Below are positions 42,641-53,993 of a stretch of DNA of 64,000 bases, one piece after another. A program made the position numbers and the translations under genes. This stretch comes from Actinomadura barringtoniae (GTDB lineage Bacteria; Actinomycetota; Actinomycetes; Streptosporangiales; Streptosporangiaceae). Location: the NCBI RefSeq assembly GCF_017573505.1, contig NZ_JAGEOJ010000031.1:32414-96413 (forward strand), in the 5' to 3' direction. Position 1 is the first letter of the stretch; each line of letters begins with the position of its first letter. The notes under the pieces were generated by a model. It was given only the letters and a program-made list of their open reading frames with translations, did not search any database and was not told where the DNA came from.

Positions 42641-42658
42641 AAAGGAGAGATGTCCTTT
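42641..42658. promoter_or_regulatory. AAAGGA/TCCTTT inverted repeat
   Basis: Exact 6-bp arms with a 6-nt spacer, in the 195-bp divergent gap between the nuclease (start 42585) and the methyltransferase (start 42781). It is a possible regulator site for the nuclease, by position only. The gap holds no open frame worth calling. Confidence 0.25.
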
Positions 42659-42780
42659 CGGTAAAGGTCAAGATCAGCTTCGGCGGCCGCCTGGGCCTGC
42701 CGCATCCGCCGGTCACAAACGTCCAATACCGGGCCGGAGGTGGGCTCCTAGCGTCGGAGGCACGACGAGAGGAGCCGGAA

Positions 42781-43791
42781 ATGGCGAGATCACGGCTGGT
42801 GGACCTGGCCTTCGGATACATGCCGGCGCAGATCGTGTTCGCGGCGGCCGAGCTCGGCATCGCGGACGCGCTCACGAACGGGCCGCGGTCCAGCGAGGAA
42901 CTGGCCAAGGAGACCGGGACGCACGCGCCTTCACTGCATCGCATGCTGCGCGCACTGACCTGCTTCGGAATGCTGGAGCAGCGCGAGCCCGACCTCTTCG
43001 CGCTGACCGAGGACGGTGAACGCCTCAAGGACGGCGGCCCCACCTCGCAGCGGCAGCTGGTGAGGCTGTTCTGCAGCCCGTCGGTGTGGGAGTCCTGGGG
43101 CGACCTCACCGAGACGATCCGCACGGGGGAGTCCGCCTGGGACCGGATCATCGGCAAGAGCCCGTTCGAGCACATGGCCGAGAACCCGGACGAGGCGGTC
43201 ACGTTCAACGCGGCGATGTCGGACCACACGCGCGAGATCGCGCCCGCGTTCACGCAGGCCTACGACTTCGCCCGCTTCGGGGTGATCGCCGACCTCGGCG
43301 GTGGTGACGGCACGCTGCTCGCCGCCCTGCTGAAGGCCGCGCCCGCACAGCGGGGCGTGCTGTTCGACCTCGACAAGGGGCTCGCGGAGTCGGCGGGCAT
43401 CCTGGAGGCGGCCGGGGTCGCGGATCGATGCGACGTCGTCGCGGGCGACTTCTTCGAGTCCGTGCCGGGCGGGATCGACGCCTACGTTCTGAAGAGCGTG
43501 ATCCACGACTGGGACGACGAGAAGTCCCTGGCCATCCTGCGGAGCGTGCGCAAGGCGGCCGGGCCCGACTCCAGGCTGCTGCTCCTGGAGACCCTCGTGC
43601 CGGAGATGGTCACGCCCGCGACCCCCGGCCCGGTGATGAGCGACATGAACATGCTCGTCTGCACCGGCGGCCGCGAACGTACGGCCAAGGAGTTCCGGGA
43701 GATGCTGGCCGCCGCCGGATTCACCCTCACCGGCATCACCGAGGCGCCGCCCACCAACTACAGCGTCGTCGAGGCCGCGCCTGCGCCGTAG
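42781..43791 (+). CDS. SAM-dependent O-methyltransferase (COMT-like)
   Basis: A 336-residue class I methyltransferase. The N-terminal helical winged domain (GYMPAQIVFAAAELGIADALTNGPRSSEELAKETGTHAPSLHRMLRALTCFGML) is followed by the SAM fold VIADLGGGDGTLLAALLKAAP, FDLDKGLAESAG, VVAGDFFESVPGGIDAYVLKSVIHDWDDEKSLAILRSVR, with the catalytic-type His in VIHDWDD. This is the pattern of actinobacterial polyketide or aromatic O-methyltransferases. No biosynthetic cluster is around it. Preceded by a clear GAGAGGAG ribosome site. Confidence 0.9.
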   Translation: MARSRLVDLAFGYMPAQIVFAAAELGIADALTNGPRSSEELAKETGTHAPSLHRMLRALTCFGMLEQREPDLFALTEDGERLKDGGPTSQRQLVRLFCSPSVWESWGDLTETIRTGESAWDRIIGKSPFEHMAENPDEAVTFNAAMSDHTREIAPAFTQAYDFARFGVIADLGGGDGTLLAALLKAAPAQRGVLFDLDKGLAESAGILEAAGVADRCDVVAGDFFESVPGGIDAYVLKSVIHDWDDEKSLAILRSVRKAAGPDSRLLLLETLVPEMVTPATPGPVMSDMNMLVCTGGRERTAKEFREMLAAAGFTLTGITEAPPTNYSVVEAAPAP

Positions 43792-43888
43792 GGGCCGGCC
43801 AGGCGGCTTGTGTCAGGGGCCACTTACTGTGGAGCGGCGTCTTCGTGCAGGATGGAGGCGCCGTTCCACCTCTGACATAGGAGATTCC

Positions 43889-44650
43889 ATGAGCTCACTT
43901 GCCGGTCGCGTGGCCCTGGTCACCGGGGGCAGCCGCGGCATCGGCCGCGCGGTGGCGCTCGGCCTGGCCGAGGACGGAGCCTCCGTGGCCATCGCCTACC
44001 GGCGGGACGAGGAGTCGGCGAACAAGACCGTCGCCGACCTGGAGGAACGGGGCGTCACGGCGCGCGCCTACCGGGCCTCGGTGGACTCCCTGGAGGACTG
44101 CCGGGCGCTGCCCGCCAGGCTGGAGGAGGACTTCGGCCGCCTGGACGTCCTCGTGCACAGCGCGGGCATCGCCAGCCGCGGCCAGAGCGTCGCCGACACC
44201 GACCCGGCCGAGCTCGCCCGCGTCCTCGGCGTGCACGCGCACGGCCCGCACCACCTCAGCCAGGCGCTGCTGCCGCTCATCCGGCGGGCCGGACGCGGCG
44301 ACATCGTCTTCGTCTCCAGCATGATCACCGGGGTGTTCCCGCCGTTCAGCGCCCCGTACGCGATGGGCAAGGCGGCCATGGAGGCGCTCGCGCACACCCT
44401 CGCCAAGGAGGAGCGCGGCCACGGGATCCACGTCAACATCGTCGCGCCCGGCCTGGTCGACACCGAGATGGGGCAGCGGCTGGTCAAGGCGACGATGGGC
44501 GTGGACGACATCCGCCGGCAGGACGCCGCCTCGCCGTTCGGGCACGTCTGCTCGCCCGAGGAGGTCGCGGATGTGATCCGCTTCCTGGTCTCCGACGGCG
44601 CGTCCTACGTCACCGACCAGCGCATCGTGGTCGACGGCGGCTCGTTCTAG
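43889..44650 (+). CDS. SDR-family oxidoreductase
   Basis: A 253-residue classical SDR: VALVTGGSRGIGRAVALGLAEDG, DVLVHSAGIASRG, catalytic Ser in VFVSSMITG, YAMGKAAMEAL (Tyr, Lys), APGLVDTEMGQRLV and VVDGGSF C-terminus. FabG-like by sequence but of unknown substrate. ATG 43889 has AGGAG at the correct distance; the earlier in-frame start at 43808 lacks this. It follows the O-methyltransferase by 97 bp. Confidence 0.92.
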   Translation: MSSLAGRVALVTGGSRGIGRAVALGLAEDGASVAIAYRRDEESANKTVADLEERGVTARAYRASVDSLEDCRALPARLEEDFGRLDVLVHSAGIASRGQSVADTDPAELARVLGVHAHGPHHLSQALLPLIRRAGRGDIVFVSSMITGVFPPFSAPYAMGKAAMEALAHTLAKEERGHGIHVNIVAPGLVDTEMGQRLVKATMGVDDIRRQDAASPFGHVCSPEEVADVIRFLVSDGASYVTDQRIVVDGGSF

Positions 44651-44683
44651 CGGCTGATAAGGCCTTAGCGCCTTCCACGGCCG

Positions 44684-45319
44684 CTAGCGGCGGGTCCAGT
44701 CGGGCTGCTGGAAGTCGGCCACCCGCTCGTCCCGCCCGAGCAGCACCACCTCGCGGAACTGCCACAGCATCGCCCCGGTCGGCGCGTGCACCCGCCAGCC
44801 GGGCCCCAGGTGCATCTGCAGGAGGCGGCCGCCGCCCGGGGCGTCCACCCAGCGAGGCGTCTCGTCGGCGGCCAGCCTTCCCAGCGTGACCACATGGGCC
44901 GACGAGACCTCCGCGTTCGGCCGCAGCGGCCCGGGGTCGGTCAGCGCCACGACGATCGGCGAGATCGCGAACCCGGACGAGGCCGGGAAGTCGTCGAGCC
45001 TGCCGAGGACGTCGGCGGGGCCCGCGACCAGCCCGAGCTCCTCCTCCAGCTCGCGCAGCGCCGCCTGCTCGGGGCTCTCGCCTTCCTCCAGCCGCCCGCC
45101 CGGCAGCCCCCATTGGCCCGCGTTCCGGCCGCGCGCGGCCCGCTTGATGACGATCACCGACGGAACGCCCTCGTCCTTGACCACGCAGATCACGACGCCC
45201 GCACGGCGCAGGCCGGGGGAGTCGGGGACGGTGGTGTGCCGGAACTCGCGCAGCCGCTGCCTGGCGGTCTCGATGAAGTCCGGGAGCTTGCGCAGGTGAT
45301 CCGTCAGGGGCGCGTCCAT
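44684..45319 (-). CDS. NUDIX hydrolase
   Basis: A 211-residue protein with a complete Nudix box GGRLEEGESPEQAALRELEEELGL (G x5 E x7 RE x2 EE xG). VVICVVKDEGVPSVIVIKRAARGRNAGQWGLPGG leads into it, and a helix precedes the fold. It resembles CoA-pyrophosphatase-like NUDIX proteins, but the substrate is not certain. Convergent with the SDR gene, 33 bp apart. Confidence 0.9.
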   Translation of the reverse strand: MDAPLTDHLRKLPDFIETARQRLREFRHTTVPDSPGLRRAGVVICVVKDEGVPSVIVIKRAARGRNAGQWGLPGGRLEEGESPEQAALRELEEELGLVAGPADVLGRLDDFPASSGFAISPIVVALTDPGPLRPNAEVSSAHVVTLGRLAADETPRWVDAPGGGRLLQMHLGPGWRVHAPTGAMLWQFREVVLLGRDERVADFQQPDWTRR

Positions 45320-45420
45320 GGGCGCATCCTCTCAGCCGCGTGGCGCGTTTCTTCAAGACCGGCGATCTCCGCCGTGCCTAGCGTGGGAGAATATTCGAAC
45401 GGATGATCGAGGAGAAAGCC

Positions 45421-46005
45421 ATGGAACTGCGGAACCTGATGATCCCGGCCGCCGAGGCCGCCGTCCGGATCGTGCGGGCGGTGCCGGCGGACGCCCTGGA
45501 CGGGCCGACGCCCTGCCCCGACTGGGACGCGCGCGGCCTGGCCAACCACCTGGTCTTCTGGACGGGCCGGGGCGAGTACGCGGCGCACAAGCAGCAGCCG
45601 CCCGCCGAGCCCACCGAGGAGCACGACTTCACCGCCGACGGCGACTGGCGCGAGCTGTTCGCCGCGCAGGCGCTCAAGACCGCCGAGGCGTGGGCGTCCA
45701 GTCCCGAGGCCTGGGAGGGGAACACCAGCCTCAGCGGCACGGGACCCGGCATGCCAGCGGCCGTCATCGGCGGGATGGTCTTCGGTGAGTGGATCATGCA
45801 CGGCTGGGACCTGGCCGCCGCCACCGGTCAGCGGCCCGAGTTCGCACCCGAACTGATCCAGGCCGCCTACGAGGGCGCGGCGTCGATCGCCGACATGGCC
45901 CGCCAGTACGGGGCGTTCGGTGAAGAGGTGCCCGTGCCCGAGTCGGCGCCGCAGCTGGACCGCTTGCTCGGCCTGGCAGGCCGCGACCCGCAGTGGACCC
46001 CATAA
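45421..46005 (+). CDS. TIGR03086-like DinB-fold metal-binding protein
   Basis: A 194-residue four-helix protein of the maleylpyruvate-isomerase/DinB-like superfamily: VRAVPADALDGPTPCPDWDARGLANHLVFWTGRGEYAA (first His), a central acidic helix and MVFGEWIMHGWDLAAATGQRP (last His). These residues usually bind a divalent metal; many relatives act in mycothiol-dependent chemistry. I place the start at ATG 45421 because AGGAG lies 6 bp upstream; ATG 45403 would place the ribosome site inside the gene. Confidence 0.85.
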   Translation: MELRNLMIPAAEAAVRIVRAVPADALDGPTPCPDWDARGLANHLVFWTGRGEYAAHKQQPPAEPTEEHDFTADGDWRELFAAQALKTAEAWASSPEAWEGNTSLSGTGPGMPAAVIGGMVFGEWIMHGWDLAAATGQRPEFAPELIQAAYEGAASIADMARQYGAFGEEVPVPESAPQLDRLLGLAGRDPQWTP

Positions 46006-46015
46006 GGAGGCAGGC

Positions 46016-46055
46016 GCGGGCGCGCCGCGCGAGGTGGTCGCGGGCGCGCCGCGCG
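46016..46055 (+). repeat. Duplicated 16-bp element before gltX
   Basis: GCGGGCGCGCCGCGCG occurs exactly at 46016-46031 and 46040-46055, period 24 bp, between the DinB-like gene and gltX. Each unit contains the palindrome GGCGCGCC, so it can pair with itself or with the other copy. Confidence 0.75.
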
Positions 46056-46102
46056 GGATATCCGTGCGCGAGCTGGGCCCGGAGCGCTCTACGCTTGGTG
46101 CC

Positions 46103-47497
46103 ATGGCTTCCGCATCTTCGATCCGTGTACGTTTCGCGCCTTCGCCCACCGGCATGTTCCACGTGGGCGGCGCCCGGTCGGCGCTGTTCAACTGGGCGAT
46201 GGCCAAGCAGTCGGGCGGCACGCTCGTGCTGCGGATCGAGGACACCGACGCCTCGCGCAACAGCCCCGAATGGACCGAGGGCATCATCCGGGCCCTCGCC
46301 TGGCTCGGCATGGACGGCGGGGAGTACGAGGGCCCCTACTTCCAGTCGGCCAACGCCGACAAGCACCAAACGGCCGTCCGCACGCTGATCGACGCGGGCC
46401 TGGCGTACTACTGCGACTGCAAGCGCGAGGACGTCATCGCCCGCACCGGCGACCAGCACAAGGGCTACGACGGCTTCTGCCGTGACCGCGGCCTAGGGCC
46501 GGGCGAGGGCCGCGCGCTGCGCTTCCGCACGCCCGACGAGGGCCAGACCGTGGTGGTCGACCTGCTGCGCGGCAAGCCGGTGTTCGAGAACGCGGTGCTG
46601 GAGGACTTCGTCATCGCCCGCGCCGACGGCTCGGTGACGTTCCTGCTCGCGAACGCGGTCGACGACATGAGCCAAGGCATCACCCACGTCGTGCGCGGCG
46701 AGGAGCACCTGTCCAACGCGCCCAAACAGCAGCTGCTGTGGGAGGCGCTCGGCGGGACGCCGCCGGTCTGGGCGCACGTCCCGGTCATCGTGAACGAGAA
46801 GCGCCAGAAGCTCTCCAAGCGCCGCGACAAGGTGGCGCTGGAGGACTACCGGGCCGAGGGCTACCTCGCCGAGGCCATGCGCAACTACCTGATGCTGCTC
46901 GGCTGGGCGCCCTCGAACGACCGCGAGATCGTTCCCTGGGACGTCATGGTGGACGAGTTCCGGATCGAGGACGTCAACACCTCGCCCGCGTTCTTCGACG
47001 TCAAGAAGCTGCGCGCGATCAACGGCGACTATATCCGTGCCCTGCCCATCGAGCGCTTCGTCGCCGAGTGCCAGCCCTTCCTCGAAGAGGCCCCGTTCTC
47101 CTACGACCCCACCACGTTCGACCAGCTGGCGCCGCTGGCCCAGACCCGCCTGGCGCTCCTGTCGGAGATCGTGGAGATGGTCGACTTCGCCTTCCTGGAC
47201 GAGCCGCCGTTCGACGAGCAGTCCTGGAACAAGGGGATGAAGGAGCCCGCCGCCGAGATCCTGGCCGCCGCCGAGGAGGCTTACCGGGACGCGCCGTGGG
47301 AGACCGAGGAGCTGAAGACCCGCCTGGAGGCGATCGGCACCGCCCACGGCCTGAAGCTCGGCAAGACCCAGGCCCCGGTCCGCGTCGCCGTGACCGGCCG
47401 CACGGTCGGCCTGCCGCTCTTCGAGTCGCTGGAGATCCTCGGCCGCGAGCGCACCCTCGCGCGCATTGCCGCCGCCCGGGCCAAGCTCACCGCCTGA
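46103..47497 (+). CDS. gltX: Glutamyl-tRNA synthetase
   Basis: A 464-residue class I aminoacyl-tRNA synthetase that charges tRNA-Glu; in organisms with GatCAB it may also charge tRNA-Gln (inference, not tested here). HIGH-type motif in RFAPSPTGMFHVGGARSALFNW (FHVGG), RIEDTDASRNSPEWTEGIIRALAWLGMDGGEYEGPYFQS, and the KMSKS equivalent QKLSKRRDKVALEDYRAEGYL. The C-terminal anticodon-binding helices include LKLGKTQAPVRVAVTGRTVGLPLFESLEILGRERTLARI. Length and order are normal. The end overlaps the convergent DsbD-like gene by 11 bp. The upstream TACGCT sits 8 bp before the ATG and may be a -10 of a leaderless mRNA. Confidence 0.96.
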   Translation: MASASSIRVRFAPSPTGMFHVGGARSALFNWAMAKQSGGTLVLRIEDTDASRNSPEWTEGIIRALAWLGMDGGEYEGPYFQSANADKHQTAVRTLIDAGLAYYCDCKREDVIARTGDQHKGYDGFCRDRGLGPGEGRALRFRTPDEGQTVVVDLLRGKPVFENAVLEDFVIARADGSVTFLLANAVDDMSQGITHVVRGEEHLSNAPKQQLLWEALGGTPPVWAHVPVIVNEKRQKLSKRRDKVALEDYRAEGYLAEAMRNYLMLLGWAPSNDREIVPWDVMVDEFRIEDVNTSPAFFDVKKLRAINGDYIRALPIERFVAECQPFLEEAPFSYDPTTFDQLAPLAQTRLALLSEIVEMVDFAFLDEPPFDEQSWNKGMKEPAAEILAAAEEAYRDAPWETEELKTRLEAIGTAHGLKLGKTQAPVRVAVTGRTVGLPLFESLEILGRERTLARIAAARAKLTA

Positions 47498-48617
47498 ACG
47501 TGATCGCCCCGGGGTAGTGGCCGGACGCGCACACGAAGCGCAGCCGGCCCGGCCCCGGGGTGCCCAGGTCGATCCGCGTCGTCCCCTTGGACGGCAGCAC
47601 CACGTCCAGCCCCTTGGACGGAATCGTGAACGCCCGCGTGTGCCCGGTCGTCCCCTCGGTATGCATCTCCAGGACCGTTCGTACGCCCGCCCGCGCGTCC
47701 AGCAGCGCCGGCCGGTAACCCTGGTCGAGCGCCCACACGCTGACGACCTGCGTGCCCGCCTCCGTCCGTACGAACCGCCCCGAGTCGGCCGCCGCCCGCC
47801 CGCCGCCCTCAGGCAGCCACCCGCCCAGCCGCAGCCCCGACATGAGCGTCCAAGCGGCCAGCGCCAGCAACCCCACCCCGAGCAACGCCGACAACCGCCC
47901 CCGCAACAGCGCCATCGTCCGCCCGATCGTCACCCCCACCAGCCCGAACACCGGCACCGTCCCCAGCACGAACCCGGCCATCACCGCAGCGCCGCCCCAG
48001 GCCGACCGCGACGTCACCGCCGCCAGCTCAGCCGTCAACGTCAACCCGCACGGCACCAGCAAGGTCGCTACGCCCAGCACAACCGGCCGCCCGCTCCGCC
48101 CGTCCGCCGCCACACCTGTGGCCGTCGACGGCAGATTGGAAACGTTTCCAACGGCCGCGTCGGCAGGTGTGCCGACGGCTGTCTCCGCAGCCGAGCCGAG
48201 CGGGGCGCAGGCGGGAGAACGGCGGGCCGAGCGTTTGGAAACGTTTCCAATCCCTGGTGGATGGCAGCCGGTTGCGGCCTCATGACGATCGCCTGTGCGG
48301 CGGCGGAGGAGGCGGCGGGCCGGGGGGAAGCCTAGGAGGTCGAGCGCGAAGAGGGTGAGGAGCAGGGCGGCCGTGGCCAGGAAGGCGCCCCGGGTGCGGG
48401 GGCCTGGCTGGATGGTGGAGCCTGCGAGGCCCAGGGCGGCGCCCAGGGCCGTGTGGGAGATCAGCTTGGCGGTGAGGAAGGCGGTGACGGGGCGGGTGGG
48501 GCGGGGAGCGTCCCGAACGGCGCCCGTGAGGAGGCCGAGCTGCACGGCGGCGCACGTGGTGGCGCCCGCGAGCAGGCCCGTACCGGCGCCGGCCAGAAAG
48601 AGCGCGGCGGTGTCCAT
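47487..48617 (-). CDS. DsbD/TauE-like membrane protein with cupredoxin-like tail
   Basis: A 376-residue protein with six hydrophobic helices in two groups. Helix 1 has GLLAGATTCAAVQLGLLTG and helix 4 VLGVATLLVPCGLTLTAELAA; these intramembrane cysteines and the Pro-Cys resemble CcdA/DsbD thiol-electron carriers and UreH-like TauE proteins. The C-terminal soluble domain ends LRFVCASGHYPGAITFRR, a cupredoxin-like metal-binding end (Cys, His). The fusion may be in copper handling or cytochrome assembly. The hydrophilic loop between the helix groups encodes the two palindromes described separately, and looks like added sequence. Confidence 0.72.
   Translation of the reverse strand: MDTAALFLAGAGTGLLAGATTCAAVQLGLLTGAVRDAPRPTRPVTAFLTAKLISHTALGAALGLAGSTIQPGPRTRGAFLATAALLLTLFALDLLGFPPARRLLRRRTGDRHEAATGCHPPGIGNVSKRSARRSPACAPLGSAAETAVGTPADAAVGNVSNLPSTATGVAADGRSGRPVVLGVATLLVPCGLTLTAELAAVTSRSAWGGAAVMAGFVLGTVPVFGLVGVTIGRTMALLRGRLSALLGVGLLALAAWTLMSGLRLGGWLPEGGGRAAADSGRFVRTEAGTQVVSVWALDQGYRPALLDARAGVRTVLEMHTEGTTGHTRAFTIPSKGLDVVLPSKGTTRIDLGTPGPGRLRFVCASGHYPGAITFRR
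48136..48151. repeat. TTGGAAACGTTTCCAA palindrome, copy 1 (in CDS)
   Basis: Perfect 16-bp palindrome inside the loop-coding part of the DsbD-like gene, encoding Gly-Asn-Val-Ser on the minus strand. It resembles LacI-family operators in form (GGAAACGTTTCC core). Confidence 0.9.
48159..48176. repeat. GTCGGCA-GGTG-TGCCGAC hairpin between the two palindromes
   Basis: Exact 7-bp stem with a 4-nt loop, lying directly after palindrome copy 1. It adds to the secondary structure of the inserted-looking loop region. Confidence 0.7.
48235..48250. repeat. TTGGAAACGTTTCCAA palindrome, copy 2 (in CDS)
   Basis: Identical to copy 1, exactly 99 bp (33 codons) away and in the same frame, again encoding Gly-Asn-Val-Ser. 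No other copy of the GGAAACGTTTCC core was seen in this window. Confidence 0.9.
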
Positions 48618-48734
48618 GCGGCTCCACCTCCGCAGCGGAACCGTCCCCGGAGGCGGGTGGGGTCAAGCTCTACGGCAGGGGAGGCGAGGGTGTCCTGGGA
48701 GATGCCCTCAACGTGCGGGAGCGGATATGGACGG

Positions 48735-49379
48735 TCAGGAGGCTTCGCCTTCGAGGCTGCTCAAGGCGGCGCGCAGGTCGGCGATGCGGCGGTCGAGCTC
48801 TTCGAACTCCGGGCGCAGGGCGGGCGGGATCCGCTTGCCCACGGCCTCGGACTGCTCCTCCAACGCGGCCAGCGCGGAGTCGGTGGCCGAGCCCGTGCTG
48901 GACCCGGTCGGGCGCGACTGCAGCAGGGCCGCCTGCTCGCGCAGGAGAGCGGCCTGCTCGCGAAGGAGGGTCGTCTGGTCGCGCAGCTGCTTGTTCTTGT
49001 TGTGAAGCTCGACGAAGACCGACACCTTGGCGCGCAGCACCCAGGGGTCGAACGGCTTGGAGATGAAGTCCACCGCGCCGGCGGCGTAACCGCGGAAGGC
49101 GTAGTCCGGGTCGCTGTTCACCGCCGTCAGGAAGATGATCGGCAGGTCGCGGGTCTTCTTGCGGCGCTTGATGTCGCGCGCGGTCTCGAAGCCGTCCATC
49201 CCGGGCATGACGACGTCCAGCAGGATGACCGCGTACTCGTCGGTGAGGAGCGCCTTCAGCGCCTCCTCACCGGATCGTGCCCGGACCAGGTCCTGATCGA
49301 GGGAACTGAGGATCGCCTCGAGCGCGATGAGGTTCTCCTCGCGGTCGTCCACGAGCAGGATCTTCGCCTTGTCGTCCAC
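48735..49379 (-). CDS. REC-domain response regulator with coiled-coil tail
   Basis: About 214 residues. The receiver domain has KILLVDDREENLIALEAILSS (acidic pair), AVILLDVVMPGMDGF (phospho-Asp), LPIIFLTAVNS (Thr) and VDFISKPFDPWVL (Lys). The tail has heptad repeats (LRDQTTLLREQAALLREQAALLQ) and a second helical segment (FEELDRRIADLRAALSSLE). No DNA-binding or catalytic output. It is encoded just downstream of the poly-HAMP kinase on the same strand, so it is a likely partner. GTG 49379 opens the receiver; GTG 49430, 10 bp after the kinase stop, is possible and adds 17 residues. Confidence 0.85.
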   Translation of the reverse strand: MDDKAKILLVDDREENLIALEAILSSLDQDLVRARSGEEALKALLTDEYAVILLDVVMPGMDGFETARDIKRRKKTRDLPIIFLTAVNSDPDYAFRGYAAGAVDFISKPFDPWVLRAKVSVFVELHNKNKQLRDQTTLLREQAALLREQAALLQSRPTGSSTGSATDSALAALEEQSEAVGKRIPPALRPEFEELDRRIADLRAALSSLEGEAS

Positions 49380-49440
49380 GCGTGCTCTCTCTCCGTTCCG
49401 GTTCGGCGCGGTGGGCGCGGGCCCGGTCACCCGCCTCTTC

Positions 49441-53679
<4,239 letters not shown>

Positions 53680-53993
53680 GCTGTTCATCCTCCTGGCCCG
53701 CGACGTCGGTTCCCGGGGACCACGGACACCTCCTCAGGGCCGCATCACCAGTACTCTACGTCGCCGTGGGCCTGAGAACCCTGCCCTAACCGGGCGGATC
53801 CTCAGGTGTGCGGGACCGGGACAGCACAGTAGTGCACCGGTCACAGGGCTGTAGTCTTCGTGTTACGGTCTGTCGAGTTGTGGCGGCTCCGTACGGCCCT
53901 CCCCCGGCCCACCCGATCGAGCCTGGCCGAGCGGTCGGCCAGTCTGTCACGATAGCCAGACCGCGCATTACCGGGCTCGAGTGAGGACGACTG
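53680..53993. other. 314-bp divergent intergenic region, kinase / phosphatase operon
   Basis: The region lies between the poly-HAMP kinase start and the SpoIIE-type phosphatase start. It contains one strong hairpin, TGGCCGA-GCGG-TCGGCCA (53924-53941, 7-bp stem, 4-nt loop), and a weaker GTCTG/CAGAC pair at 53942-53961 just after it, both within the probable 5' leader of the phosphatase gene. I see no convincing -35/-10 pair and no open frame with support. Confidence 0.5.

Noticed and set aside
48068..48283. 71-codon minus-strand frame with two LETFP peptides
   Set aside because: The repeated peptide is only an alternative-frame reading of the two palindromes inside the DsbD-like gene.
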